A DNA stretch of 12,260 bases, from the NCBI GenBank assembly GCA_016200445.1, contig JACQEQ010000295.1, forward strand, positions 1 through 12,260. Direction: 5' to 3'. The DNA is from Gammaproteobacteria bacterium (lineage in GTDB: Bacteria; Pseudomonadota; Gammaproteobacteria; SG8-11). This document shows, piece after piece, positions 6,913-12,260 of the stretch. The first letter of the stretch is position 1. Every line of letters begins with the position of its first letter. The translations under genes and the position numbers were made by a program. The notes under the pieces are model-generated. The model saw only the letters and a list, made by a program, of their open reading frames with translations. It had not been told where the DNA came from and did not search any database.

Positions 6913-7277
6913 CCCATCATTCGTTCGTGCCATTGGGGTCAGACACCATTTATATCCAAAAATACTTTTAGACAGGTAAACAGGGGTCTGAATTTTACAT
7001 CCGGCCCACATGGATAGGTGCAACTTTAATCAGGTGATGTTGGGTCACGCTCGATTTAAATAGCGGTCGCAGAACGTAGATGCGAACACAGGCAGTAGTA
7101 GCCGAACTGACGCAACTTATCAGACGCAGTCGGCAAGTTGTTAGTGTACTTTTTCGATAGGCACTCTCGTCAATACAGTGAGCCTGAAAGTCGCCGCTGT
7201 ATAGCTGAGGGCAGTCCCATTGGCCGATTGATACAGCGTACTGATAAGATAAGGTCACCGTTCAGGAGCACCCGATC
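6913..7277. other. 365-nt gene-poor region with short repeats
   Basis: No convincing gene. Just after the HEPN-like gene lies GGGGTCAGACACC (6935-6947), then GGGGTCTGA (6983-6991); TCAGAC and GTCTGA are inverted copies. GGGGTCAGAC-type sequences often accompany REP or transposon debris in proteobacteria. Further on, CAACTT (7113-7118) and AAGTTG (7135-7140) form a short inverted repeat. Toward hicB, TTGATA (7228-7233) is a possible -35 but no -10 at proper spacing is clear. The minus strand has an 87-codon open frame (6995-7258) rich in Ser, Thr and Arg with no recognised domain, so it is not called. Confidence 0.5.
6935..6991. repeat. Inverted GGGGTCAGAC/GTCTGA repeat, possible mobile-element debris
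   Basis: The left copy GGGGTCAGACACC begins 22 nt after the HEPN-like stop codon. The right copy, read on the other strand, is TCAGACCCC. The arms share TCAGAC-CC with one mismatch and enclose an AT-rich 40-nt spacer. No transposase gene is present in the window, so any link to a REP or transposon family is by resemblance only. Confidence 0.4.
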
Positions 7278-7481
7278 ATGAAACTCAAAGTCGTTGTTCA
7301 CGAAGCTGAAGAAGGTGGTTATTGGGCCGAGGTTCCAGGAATTCCCGGCTGCGTTACGCAAGGTGAAACATTTGAAGAATTGCTGACCAATCTTTATGAA
7401 GCAGTCGAAGGCTGTCTGTCCGTGGACACAAAAAATGTTGACGTCTCTGCGACGGACAGGATTCTGGAGATTGCGGTGTGA
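7278..7481 (+). CDS. hicB: HicB-type antitoxin, short form
   Basis: A 67-residue HicB-like protein (MKLKVVVHEAEEGGYWAEV, then PGIPGCVTQGETFEELLTNL) with the YWAEVPGIPGCVTQG core of the partially degraded RNase H-like fold that binds and inhibits HicA. It ends at ATDRILEIAV, without the extra DNA-binding domain of longer HicB proteins, as in other short HicB forms. AGGAG lies 9 nt before the ATG. The next gene, hicA, starts inside its stop codon (GTGA overlap), so the two are translationally coupled; the order hicB-hicA is the reverse of the classical hicA-hicB arrangement but is common for short HicB proteins. The antitoxin itself is intact although its toxin gene is not. Confidence 0.9.
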   Translation: MKLKVVVHEAEEGGYWAEVPGIPGCVTQGETFEELLTNLYEAVEGCLSVDTKNVDVSATDRILEIAV

Positions 7482-7683
7482 AAACTGTTTCAGGAAAATA
7501 TTTCGCTAAACTTCTGGAACGCCGGGGTTGGGAATTGAAACGCATCAATGGCAGTCACCACATCTACGCGAAGACCGGCAGCCCTCTGCGCATTTCATTA
7601 CCTGTGCATGGCAACACGCCACTTAATTGGGCTTGCAAAAACATCTGATGAAAATCGCTGAAATCGGCGAGGAAGATTTGTAG
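7478..7683 (+). pseudogene. hicA: HicA toxin gene with a one-base frameshift
   Basis: From GTG at 7478 the frame encodes a HicA mRNA interferase: VKTVSGKYFAKLLERRGWEL, KRINGSHHIYAKTGS with the catalytic-His GSHHIY motif, then LRISLPVHGNTPL. At CTT AAT TGG (7622-7630) the frame leaves the family and reaches TGA at 7646-7648, giving 56 residues. Adding one A in the AA run at 7625-7626 restores LGLQKHLMKIAEIGEEDL up to TAG at 7681-7683, a normal 68-residue HicA. The rest of the tail is perfectly preserved, so the lesion is a single, probably recent deletion, or a sequencing or assembly error. The truncated product keeps the His but loses the C-terminal helix. It is coupled to hicB by a GTGA overlap. 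Confidence 0.88.
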
Positions 7684-7712
7684 CGCAGTGCGTCGTATCC
7701 ACTGCAGGCAGG

Positions 7713-8264
7713 CTACGCCCGCGCAGCATCCCGATAAATTTCAACCATTGGCACCACCAGCCCCACGGACTCAAGACGCAGCTCATCGTGCTCGTTGAAC
7801 TGCTCCACCTCCCAACCCGCTTCGGTGCGGCGGTAGATTTCAATACGCATCGCCTCTTGGGAAGCTAGTACGTATTCTTTCAGGCTCGGCAGGCGCTGAT
7901 AGGCCAAGCGTTTTTCCATGCGGTCGCGCGCTTCCGTGGTGGGCGACAGCACTTCCACGATCAGCACGGGCGCGGTTACGTAATAGTCATGACCGCTCGC
8001 GGTGCAGGACACCAGCACATCCGGGTAATGGAAAATATCGTCGACGCGCACCTTGAGGTCGGACATGTACACCCGGCACGGGCCACCACGTAGGTGATTG
8101 TGCAGCGCCGCGTATAAAGCTCCAGCAACCAAATTATGGCGACGGCTCGCGCCCATCATCGCGTACACCTGCCCGGCAATGTACTCATGGCGAATGTGGC
8201 TGCGTTGTTCGCCGCCGAGGTAGTCTTCGACCGACATGAGTTTCAGCTGCGTCTTCACGGTCAT
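7713..8264 (-). CDS. Uma2 family protein (DUF820, PD-(D/E)xK nuclease-like)
   Basis: A 183-residue Uma2/DUF820 protein; members have a restriction-endonuclease-like fold and are annotated as putative endonucleases, often in accessory DNA, but a cellular role is not established. Family features: HEYIAGQVYAMMGASRRHN (residues 26-44), VYMSDLKVRV, YPDVLV with D82, VLIVEVLSPTT with E104, then K118 and Y122 in the DRMEKRLAYQRLPSLKEYVL helix. These acidic residues and the lysine are the likely metal and catalytic set. The ATG at 8264 is preferred over an in-frame GTG at 8315 because it gives the usual length and family-like start, though its GAGCGA ribosome site is weak. It points toward hicA and converges with it, 29 nt apart. 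It appears intact. Confidence 0.85.
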   Translation of the reverse strand: MTVKTQLKLMSVEDYLGGEQRSHIRHEYIAGQVYAMMGASRRHNLVAGALYAALHNHLRGGPCRVYMSDLKVRVDDIFHYPDVLVSCTASGHDYYVTAPVLIVEVLSPTTEARDRMEKRLAYQRLPSLKEYVLASQEAMRIEIYRRTEAGWEVEQFNEHDELRLESVGLVVPMVEIYRDAARA

Positions 8265-8313
8265 TGTTTCGCTCGCTCTGACGTGGGTTACATCCGGTAA
8301 ATTAGTTGAATTC

Positions 8314-8343
8314 ACTATACCTGCCGCCGCGCGGCGAGTTCAA
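8314..8343 (-). promoter_or_regulatory. Candidate promoter of the Uma2 gene with a spacer palindrome
   Basis: On the minus strand TTGAAC (8343-8338) and TATAGT (8319-8314) are 18 nt apart, a fair sigma70 match placed 50 nt before the Uma2 ATG. The spacer contains a perfect 12-nt palindrome CGCCGCGCGGCG (8325-8336), which could serve as an operator. If transcription starts near 8307, the upstream GTG at 8315 would fall outside the message, supporting the ATG start. Confidence 0.45.
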
Positions 8344-8363
8344 ACCTGCATAGGATGTTCGCG

Positions 8364-8729
8364 TCACTGTTTCAGCGCCACCGCCTCCAGAATCAATGCG
8401 CGAATCACGATTGCATTGATGTCGTCAGTATTTCGCATCTCAAGATAGCGCACCTGTTTGCCGTCGCCGCGCAGCTGGTGTTGTGGGTCGTACAACAGCA
8501 CGCCGTGTTCGAACAGTAAGCGCACGTAGTCCGTGAACGGAAAAATACCGCAAACGTAACCGGCGGCAGGATGCCGGTAGGCAATCGCGTGCCAGCCTGC
8601 ATAGCCGTGCTCGGTTGCGGTGGGTAAGGTGTCGCGTACCAGCACACGCAAGCGTTCACACAACGCGCGGATCGCGGGCGTATGCGGTGCGAGAATGTCG
8701 TCGAGAGCGACAGTACGTGTGCGTGCCAT
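8364..8729 (-). CDS. DUF1801 domain protein
   Basis: A 121-residue DUF1801 (YdhG/YjbR/CyaY-like fold) protein. Supporting features are the GYAGWHAIAYR segment, YVCGIFPFTDYVRLLFEHG and the C-terminal GDGKQVRYLEMRN, all typical of this family. The biochemical role of DUF1801 proteins is not settled; frataxin-like and iron-related roles have been proposed for the wider fold. The ATG at 8729 lies 1 nt after the tag stop codon, so it is almost certainly co-transcribed and translationally coupled with tag. It is the last gene of the WYL regulator-tag-DUF1801 operon. The gene is complete with no membrane segment or signal peptide. Confidence 0.85.
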   Translation of the reverse strand: MARTRTVALDDILAPHTPAIRALCERLRVLVRDTLPTATEHGYAGWHAIAYRHPAAGYVCGIFPFTDYVRLLFEHGVLLYDPQHQLRGDGKQVRYLEMRNTDDINAIVIRALILEAVALKQ

Positions 8730-8730
8730 G

Positions 8731-9291
8731 TCACGACAGTTCGCGATAGCGGAAGCAATCGACCGTGTGGTCGTTCACCATGCCGCAGGCTTGCATGTGC
8801 GCGTAGCAAATGGTCGAGCCGACGAACTTGAAGCCGCGTTTTTTCAGATCTTTGCTCATGGCGTCGGATTCCGGCGTCGAGGCCGGAATTTGTTTATGTG
8901 TTTTCCAGTGGTTCTGAATCGGCGCACCGCCGGCGAATTGCCATAAGTAATCATTGAAACTACCGAATTCTTCGCGCACCTTGAGGAAGGCTTGCGCGTT
9001 GGTCACAGCGGCGGCAACCTTCAAGCGGTTGCGCACAATGCCCGGGTCTTGCAACAGCCGTTCGATTTTTTTTGCGCTGTAACGGGCAATTTTCTCGGCG
9101 TCGAACTGGTCGAAGGCCGCACGATAGTTGTCGCGTTTACGTAGAATCGTGATCCACGACAGACCCGCCTGCGCACCTTCCAGCATCAGAAATTCAAATT
9201 GACGTTGCTCGTCATGCACCGGCACGCCCCATTCGGTGTCGTGGTAGGCGATATACAGCGGGTCGGCGCCCGGCCAAACGCAGCGTTTCAT
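8731..9291 (-). CDS. tag: DNA-3-methyladenine glycosylase I
   Basis: A 186-residue base-excision repair enzyme (EC 3.2.2.20) that removes 3-methyladenine from alkylated DNA. The start at 9291 gives MKRCVWPGADPLYIAYHD, matching the E. coli Tag start, and its ATG overlaps the stop of the upstream regulator in an ATGA arrangement. An alternative ATG at 9327 has an AAGGAA ribosome site but adds 12 residues absent from E. coli Tag. All four zinc ligands fall at the E. coli numbers: C4, H17, H175 and C179. The 3mA-pocket residues E38 and W46 are also in place (LEGAQAGLSWITIL), as is KKRGFKFVGSTICYAHMQACG. The operon with a WYL regulator suggests controlled expression in this strain. Intact, and probably active. 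Confidence 0.97.
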   Translation of the reverse strand: MKRCVWPGADPLYIAYHDTEWGVPVHDEQRQFEFLMLEGAQAGLSWITILRKRDNYRAAFDQFDAEKIARYSAKKIERLLQDPGIVRNRLKVAAAVTNAQAFLKVREEFGSFNDYLWQFAGGAPIQNHWKTHKQIPASTPESDAMSKDLKKRGFKFVGSTICYAHMQACGMVNDHTVDCFRYRELS

Positions 9292-10007
9292 CGCGTTTTT
9301 TTGCTCATCACGGTCAGTTCGAAACATGTCGTTTCCTTTTCAATACGCAGCAGGTCGTCGAGGCGGCGGCCGGGTTCCGGCGTGTAGGTTTCATCCAGTG
9401 TTTCCACTTGCGTCATACGGTCGATGCGAAAATTGCGCAGGCTTTTGCGCAGTTCGCACCACGCGCCCAGCGTCCATCCGGTGCTCCAGAAAAATAGGCC
9501 CAAGGGCCACACGGTGCGCGCACTGGCGGTTTGGTCGGCACGCACATAATCGAAACGTACCTTGTGTTGCGTGTCGATGGCGTTGCGTAACTGTTCCATG
9601 CGCTGAGCAGCTTCACGCGTAATCAGCACGGCGGGCGAGTGCAGATACGCGCCCAACAGCGCTGGTTTTAATTTCTCCGGCAACACCAGTTGAATACGGT
9701 CTAACGCACGCTCTGCCGCCGCCGCGAGTTTTGGGTCGGCCCAGCTTTGCACAATGCGCGCGCCCAGTGCCAGAGCCAGAATTTCCTCTTTGTCGAACAT
9801 CAGCGGCGGCAGATCGTAACCGCGCCGCAGCGCGTAGCCGATGCCCGCCTCGCCCTCGATCGGCACGCCGCTCGCAAACAGGTCGGCGATGTCGCGATAC
9901 ACCGTGCGCATCGACACTTCCAGCTTTTCCGCCAACTGCCGCGCGGTGAGCACCCGGCGCGTGCGTAGCAATTGAATGATCTGGAACAGTCGGTCGGCAC
10001 GGCGCAT
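9288..10007 (-). CDS. YafY-type HTH regulator with WYL domain
   Basis: A 239-residue transcription factor. Residues 1-60 are a DeoR/HTH_11-like winged helix: MRRADRLFQIIQLLRTRR, TARQLAEKLEVSMRTVYRDI, with the typical DLFASGVPIEGEAGIGYALRRGYDLPPLMF wing and linker visible around residues 42-71. The C-terminal WYL domain (about 130-215) includes RTVWPLGLFFW and GWTLGAWCELR followed by NFRIDRM. The name-giving W-Y-L reads W178-T179-L180 here, so the tyrosine is replaced. WYL domains sense nucleic acid or nucleotide ligands in several defence and repair regulators. Its stop overlaps the tag ATG by 4 nt, so it may control tag and itself. No Shine-Dalgarno is visible before the ATG at 10007, suggesting a leaderless or weak start. 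Confidence 0.9.
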   Translation of the reverse strand: MRRADRLFQIIQLLRTRRVLTARQLAEKLEVSMRTVYRDIADLFASGVPIEGEAGIGYALRRGYDLPPLMFDKEEILALALGARIVQSWADPKLAAAAERALDRIQLVLPEKLKPALLGAYLHSPAVLITREAAQRMEQLRNAIDTQHKVRFDYVRADQTASARTVWPLGLFFWSTGWTLGAWCELRKSLRNFRIDRMTQVETLDETYTPEPGRRLDDLLRIEKETTCFELTVMSKKTR

Positions 10008-10089
10008 GGGGGTTAGTAATGTTTAGGTCCGGCACTTGCTAGGTTGCGCGGCGTCCCAGAGGTCCGGTTGAATGTGTTCATTGGGCCAG

Positions 10090-10467
10090 TCACTCTGGAG
10101 TGTGGCTGACCGCCTCAATATTGTGACCATCGAAGTCATAAACGAACGCACCATAGTAGTTGGGATGATAATGCTCCCGGATTCCAGGTGGACCGTTGTC
10201 TCTTCCTCCCGCTTTTAATGCGGCGTGGTAAAAGGCTCGAATTTTTGCTCGACTATCGCTACGGAACGCGACATGAATAGGCGGAAGGACTTGTTTTCCG
10301 CCCTGTATCCAGAAGCCCCAGCAGGAATCCGGTTTGCCGTCGGCACTGAAACCCGCCCAACCTTGAAGTTCCCAGATGTGTATGTAGCCGAGTGGCGCCA
10401 ATATTGCCTTGTAGAAGGCTTTGCTCTTTTCGAAGTCTTTAACATTAATCATTATGTGATCGAGCAT
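10090..10467 (-). CDS. VOC (glyoxalase/bleomycin-resistance) family protein
   Basis: A 125-residue single-domain protein of the vicinal oxygen chelate superfamily, made of two beta-alpha-beta-beta-beta units. The first begins MLDHIMINVKDFEKSKAFY, the second IHVAFRSDSRAKIRAFYHAAL, and it ends YGAFVYDFDGHNIEAVSH. H4 and the late Glu of HNIEAV are the likely metal ligands by family comparison. The ATG at 10467 is supported by GGAG 8 nt upstream. It lies 44 nt after the NTF2-like gene on the same strand, so the two are probably one transcript. The superfamily covers glyoxalase I, dioxygenases and resistance proteins, and the substrate cannot be told from sequence. Confidence 0.88.
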   Translation of the reverse strand: MLDHIMINVKDFEKSKAFYKAILAPLGYIHIWELQGWAGFSADGKPDSCWGFWIQGGKQVLPPIHVAFRSDSRAKIRAFYHAALKAGGRDNGPPGIREHYHPNYYGAFVYDFDGHNIEAVSHTPE

Positions 10468-10511
10468 TCCTTGTTCTCCATTTCTCCGCCTTGAATTGTG
10501 AATGCACCGTG

Positions 10512-10922
10512 TCAGGCGACGAGATCCGTGCCCCACGGATTGTCGACCGCGATGCGCCAGTGCCCATCAGGTTGGCGTCGCAGGATATCGGTCGAGCGCC
10601 CGTCTTGTTGCACGGGGTTTCCGGCAGGATCGGTGCCGCGCATGGTCCAGTGCGAGCAGTAAAGTGCGACGTCGCCGGATTCCACAAGCTGATGTTTCTC
10701 ACTGGCCAGCGTCGGCTTTAATGCCATGAATCCTGCGAATTCCTGATGCAGTGCGGCGTTGCCGGTAATCACTGCGCCGGATCGGGTAACGAACGCGGCG
10801 CCCGGCGCGTACAGGCTCAACGCCGTTTCAAGATCGCCACGATTGATGGCCGCGATGAATTGAGTGATCGCGTCAAGCGGGCTATGCGTACTCGGTTTTT
10901 GTCGTGCAGTGCTGGTTGACAT
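10512..10922 (-). CDS. NTF2-like (SnoaL/YybH-type) protein
   Basis: A 136-residue cone-fold protein of the NTF2-like superfamily. Typical elements are AITQFIAAINRGDLETALSLYAPGAAF (residues about 18-44), GNAALHQEFAGFMALKP, VALYCSHWTMRGTDPAGNP and the late GHWRIAVDNPWG strand. Members include SnoaL-like cyclases, ketosteroid isomerase relatives and many unassigned DUF4440-type proteins. A YybH/SgcJ-like group is the closest resemblance, and no enzyme activity can be assigned. The ATG at 10922 has GGAG 7 nt upstream. The gene leads a likely two-gene unit with the VOC protein, and a palindromic repeat begins only 18 nt upstream of its start, in the promoter region. Confidence 0.83.
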   Translation of the reverse strand: MSTSTARQKPSTHSPLDAITQFIAAINRGDLETALSLYAPGAAFVTRSGAVITGNAALHQEFAGFMALKPTLASEKHQLVESGDVALYCSHWTMRGTDPAGNPVQQDGRSTDILRRQPDGHWRIAVDNPWGTDLVA

Positions 10923-10939
10923 GGTTGCTCTCCGTGTTG

Positions 10940-11096
10940 GAATTGAAGGGCACCACTAACAAATCCAGATTTCATCCCAACTGCGGCGTTGCGGGAAAAA
11001 TTTCTCGCTTACATATGAGCTATATGCGCGCTGCGAAATTTTTTCCGCGCCATGCATTTGGGCGAACTCTGAATTTTTAGAAGTGCCCTGAAGTTC
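10940..11096. repeat. About 157-nt imperfect palindromic element (MITE/ERIC-like)
   Basis: The whole segment folds back on itself. Outer arms GAATTGAAGGGCAC (10940-10953) and its counterpart at 11083-11096 match at 11 of 14 positions. Inner arms, 10961-11008 and 11033-11076, share AAAT-CAGA-TTC--CC-AA-TGC and a GGAAAAATTTC/GAAATTTTTTCC core, with CATAT-GAGCT-ATATG near the centre. No transposase is present. The size and full-length fold are those of ERIC-like or MITE-type intergenic repeats. A 64-codon minus-strand frame runs through it but is judged non-coding. Confidence 0.7.
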
Positions 11097-11134
11097 ACGT
11101 TCTGTAGTGGAACCTGACGACAGAGAGTACGCGG

Positions 11135-11164
11135 ACACTGCTGACAGCATCCTGTCAGCAGTGT
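11135..11164. repeat. Perfect 13-bp hairpin downstream of the DUF3108 gene
   Basis: ACACTGCTGACAG (11135-11147) and CTGTCAGCAGTGT (11152-11164) pair without mismatch around the loop CATC. It lies 15 nt past the minus-strand DUF3108 stop codon. No T-run follows on either strand, so it is a terminator-like or message-stabilising hairpin rather than a classical intrinsic terminator. Confidence 0.6.
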
Positions 11165-11179
11165 TGCGGCCAAGGAGTA

Positions 11180-11878
11180 TTATTTCGCGACGATGCCGTC
11201 CACCGATTTGAGCACCGCGACAAATTCATCGTCGTCGGTTTGTTCGATGCGTACCGGCAAATAGTTAAGCTTGGGCGCGCACCACAAGGTGGTGCCGCGC
11301 TTGTCGCCGACGCGGGTGATTTTCACGGTGTGAAATTTACCCGCCGGGGTTTCGGTTTCTTCTTCGCCCAAGACCACAGCTTGATAAATTTTGGTTTTGC
11401 CGCCGTCGGCGATTTTGTAGCTGTAGTCGCGTTTGTTAGGTGCCATGTCGCGCATTAATGCAACTTGGTAAATCAGTTTGTCCAAGGTGCCGGGTTCCAG
11501 CGGCATCACCCACGGGTCTTTGTTGACGCTGTTGGTGACGGTGTTTTTGTCCCAATCGAAATCGAGTTTGACCTGTTTGCCTTTGCCGAAGGTGCGTTCG
11601 TAAAAATATTCCAGCGGTTGGATCGCGGCGTTTTTGACGATCCAGGTGCTGCGTTCGACGATGCTGCCTTTAGCCACCCACGCGGCAACGCCGGACGTCG
11701 TCGTCACCGATTCGAATACGTAACGGCCGTTGGCGCCCGGAGTGAGCGTGCGACGGACTTCACCGATATCGACGAAGCCCTTTTTTACGACATAAATAGC
11801 GGAAAATTTCTCGGGCAGTGAACCCGCGTGAATGGCTGTTGCCCACAAGGCAACCAGCAAGGCGATGGCAATTCGCAT
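11180..11878 (-). CDS. Exported DUF3108 protein
   Basis: A 232-residue protein read from ATG at 11878, chosen because it opens directly with a signal peptide: MRIAIALLVALWATAIHA, likely cut after residue 18. An in-frame start at 11995 would bury that signal behind 39 extra residues. The mature part is mostly beta-strand: SAIYVVKKGFVDIGEVRRTL, YVFESVTTTSGVAAW, LEYFYERTFGKGKQVKLDFDW, then TPAGKFHTVKITRVGDKRGT and LNYLPVRIEQTDDDEF, which match DUF3108 proteins. They are periplasmic or envelope-associated and of unknown function. The lone cysteine (WCAPKLNYLPVRI) is not a lipobox. No clear Shine-Dalgarno is seen. It follows a glycosyltransferase gene by 117 nt on the same strand. A strong hairpin lies after its stop. 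Confidence 0.85.
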   Translation of the reverse strand: MRIAIALLVALWATAIHAGSLPEKFSAIYVVKKGFVDIGEVRRTLTPGANGRYVFESVTTTSGVAAWVAKGSIVERSTWIVKNAAIQPLEYFYERTFGKGKQVKLDFDWDKNTVTNSVNKDPWVMPLEPGTLDKLIYQVALMRDMAPNKRDYSYKIADGGKTKIYQAVVLGEEETETPAGKFHTVKITRVGDKRGTTLWCAPKLNYLPVRIEQTDDDEFVAVLKSVDGIVAK

Positions 11879-11954
11879 GATGTGGGTTCTGTGAAAATGT
11901 GATGCGAGCCACGTTAGCGGAATCATAGATGCGCTGCAAGCGGCGCGAAAACTT

Positions 11955-11970
11955 AGGTGAATTTTCACCT
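11955..11970. promoter_or_regulatory. 16-nt palindrome between the glycosyltransferase and DUF3108 genes
   Basis: AGGTGAATTTTCACCT has 7-bp arms around a TT centre and sits 77 nt upstream of the DUF3108 ATG and 26 nt past the preceding stop codon. Its size suits a dimeric repressor site. No flanking -35/-10 pair is convincing, so an operator role is only a possibility. Confidence 0.35.
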
Positions 11971-11995
11971 GTACCCGCACCACGTTGCCGGCCAA

Positions 11996-12260
11996 CTACT
12001 CGGGTTGTTTCCAATCGGTCGCGATGGCCGCATCGATCTCATGCGCGTTGCGAATAGTGTACGACTTGATATTGCCGGACTCGTAATAAGTGCGCGAGAT
12101 CAACTCACTCATCACGCCGGTGGTGATCATCTGCACCGCGAGCATGATGAACAATATGCTGATCAATAGCAGCGGCCGCCCGCCGATGTCTTCGCGCAAA
12201 ATCAGTTTCACGAAGCCCAGATAGCCCAAACCGGCGGAACCCAGCGCGCCGAAGACGATG
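11996..12260 (-). CDS. Family 2 glycosyltransferase, C-terminal membrane part (partial)
   Basis: The last 87 codons of a gene whose start lies beyond the right edge of the window; the frame is open to the edge. Two likely membrane helices are visible, one ending LGYLGFVKLI and one PLLLISILFIMLAVQMITTG, separated by LREDIGGRP. MSELISRTYYESGNIKSYTIR follows. The DIGGRPLLL-helix-SELISRTYYES pattern is typical of the C-terminal membrane anchor of GtrB/DPM1-like polyprenyl-phosphate glycosyltransferases, whose catalytic GT-A domain would lie upstream. Such enzymes load a sugar onto a lipid carrier or modify envelope glycans. The catalytic motifs are outside the window, so the exact activity is unknown. 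The stop is TAG at 11996-11998. Confidence 0.8.
   Translation of the reverse strand, partial: IVFGALGSAGLGYLGFVKLILREDIGGRPLLLISILFIMLAVQMITTGVMSELISRTYYESGNIKSYTIRNAHEIDAAIATDWKQPE

Noticed and set aside
7113..7140. Integron attC site suggested by CAACTT/AAGTTG arms before hicB
   Set aside because: The flanking sequences do not fit the conserved RYYYAAC and GTTRRRY boxes and the structure is too short.
9292..9327. ATG at 9327 as the tag start
   Set aside because: It has a fair AAGGAA site but adds 12 residues absent from E. coli Tag and overlaps the regulator by 40 nt; the ATGA overlap at 9291 matches the E. coli numbering of all zinc ligands. It cannot be fully excluded.
10956..11150. 64-codon minus-strand open frame
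   Set aside because: It lies within and beside the palindromic repeat; its reading frame reflects the repeat rather than a gene.
1..12260. CRISPR array, tRNA, rRNA or complete insertion sequence
   Set aside because: No regularly spaced direct repeats, no cloverleaf or rRNA segment, and no transposase or integrase frame were seen on either strand.

Overview
The window looks like chromosomal DNA of a proteobacterium, most likely a gammaproteobacterium of moderate to high GC. The reasons are the apbC/mrp-dcd neighbourhood, a Pseudomonas-type 188-residue dCTP deaminase, a Tag glycosylase that keeps E. coli residue numbering, and Shine-Dalgarno-led genes. The species cannot be named from this sequence alone.

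Layout. A minus-strand cobalamin-type radical SAM protein (31-1734) is followed by a 533-nt gene-free stretch that holds a minus-strand Rho-independent terminator with no visible gene feeding it. Plus-strand housekeeping genes follow: the Mrp/ApbC Fe-S carrier (2268-3359) and dCTP deaminase dcd (3460-4026). After dcd lies an accessory islet of conflict-type genes, about 4.1-8.3 kb: a near-consensus sigma70 promoter with a palindrome inside its spacer, a HigB-type mRNA interferase toxin, a HigA-type HTH antitoxin fused to an ImmA/IrrE zinc peptidase, a lower-GC gene for a HEPN-like protein with a possible SH3-like tail, a gene-poor stretch, a hicB-hicA pair whose toxin gene has a one-base frameshift, and a Uma2 family (PD-(D/E)xK) nuclease-like gene on the minus strand.

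The right third is all minus strand. A WYL-type regulator, DNA-3-methyladenine glycosylase I (tag) and a DUF1801 protein form a tightly packed operon (4-nt overlap, then 1-nt gap). An NTF2-like protein and a VOC/glyoxalase-like protein form a second small transcription unit. A roughly 157-nt imperfect palindromic repeat lies just upstream of that pair. An exported DUF3108 protein comes next, and the window ends inside the 3' part of a membrane-anchored family 2 glycosyltransferase.

How the genes work together. The most interesting unit is the promoter/operator-higB-(higA::ImmA)-HEPN cluster. It combines a ribosome-dependent RNase toxin, its probable repressor/antitoxin carrying its own protease domain, and a putative HEPN ribonuclease downstream. 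The first two parts belong to known families. The three-gene combination as one functional system is inference and needs a neighbourhood survey.
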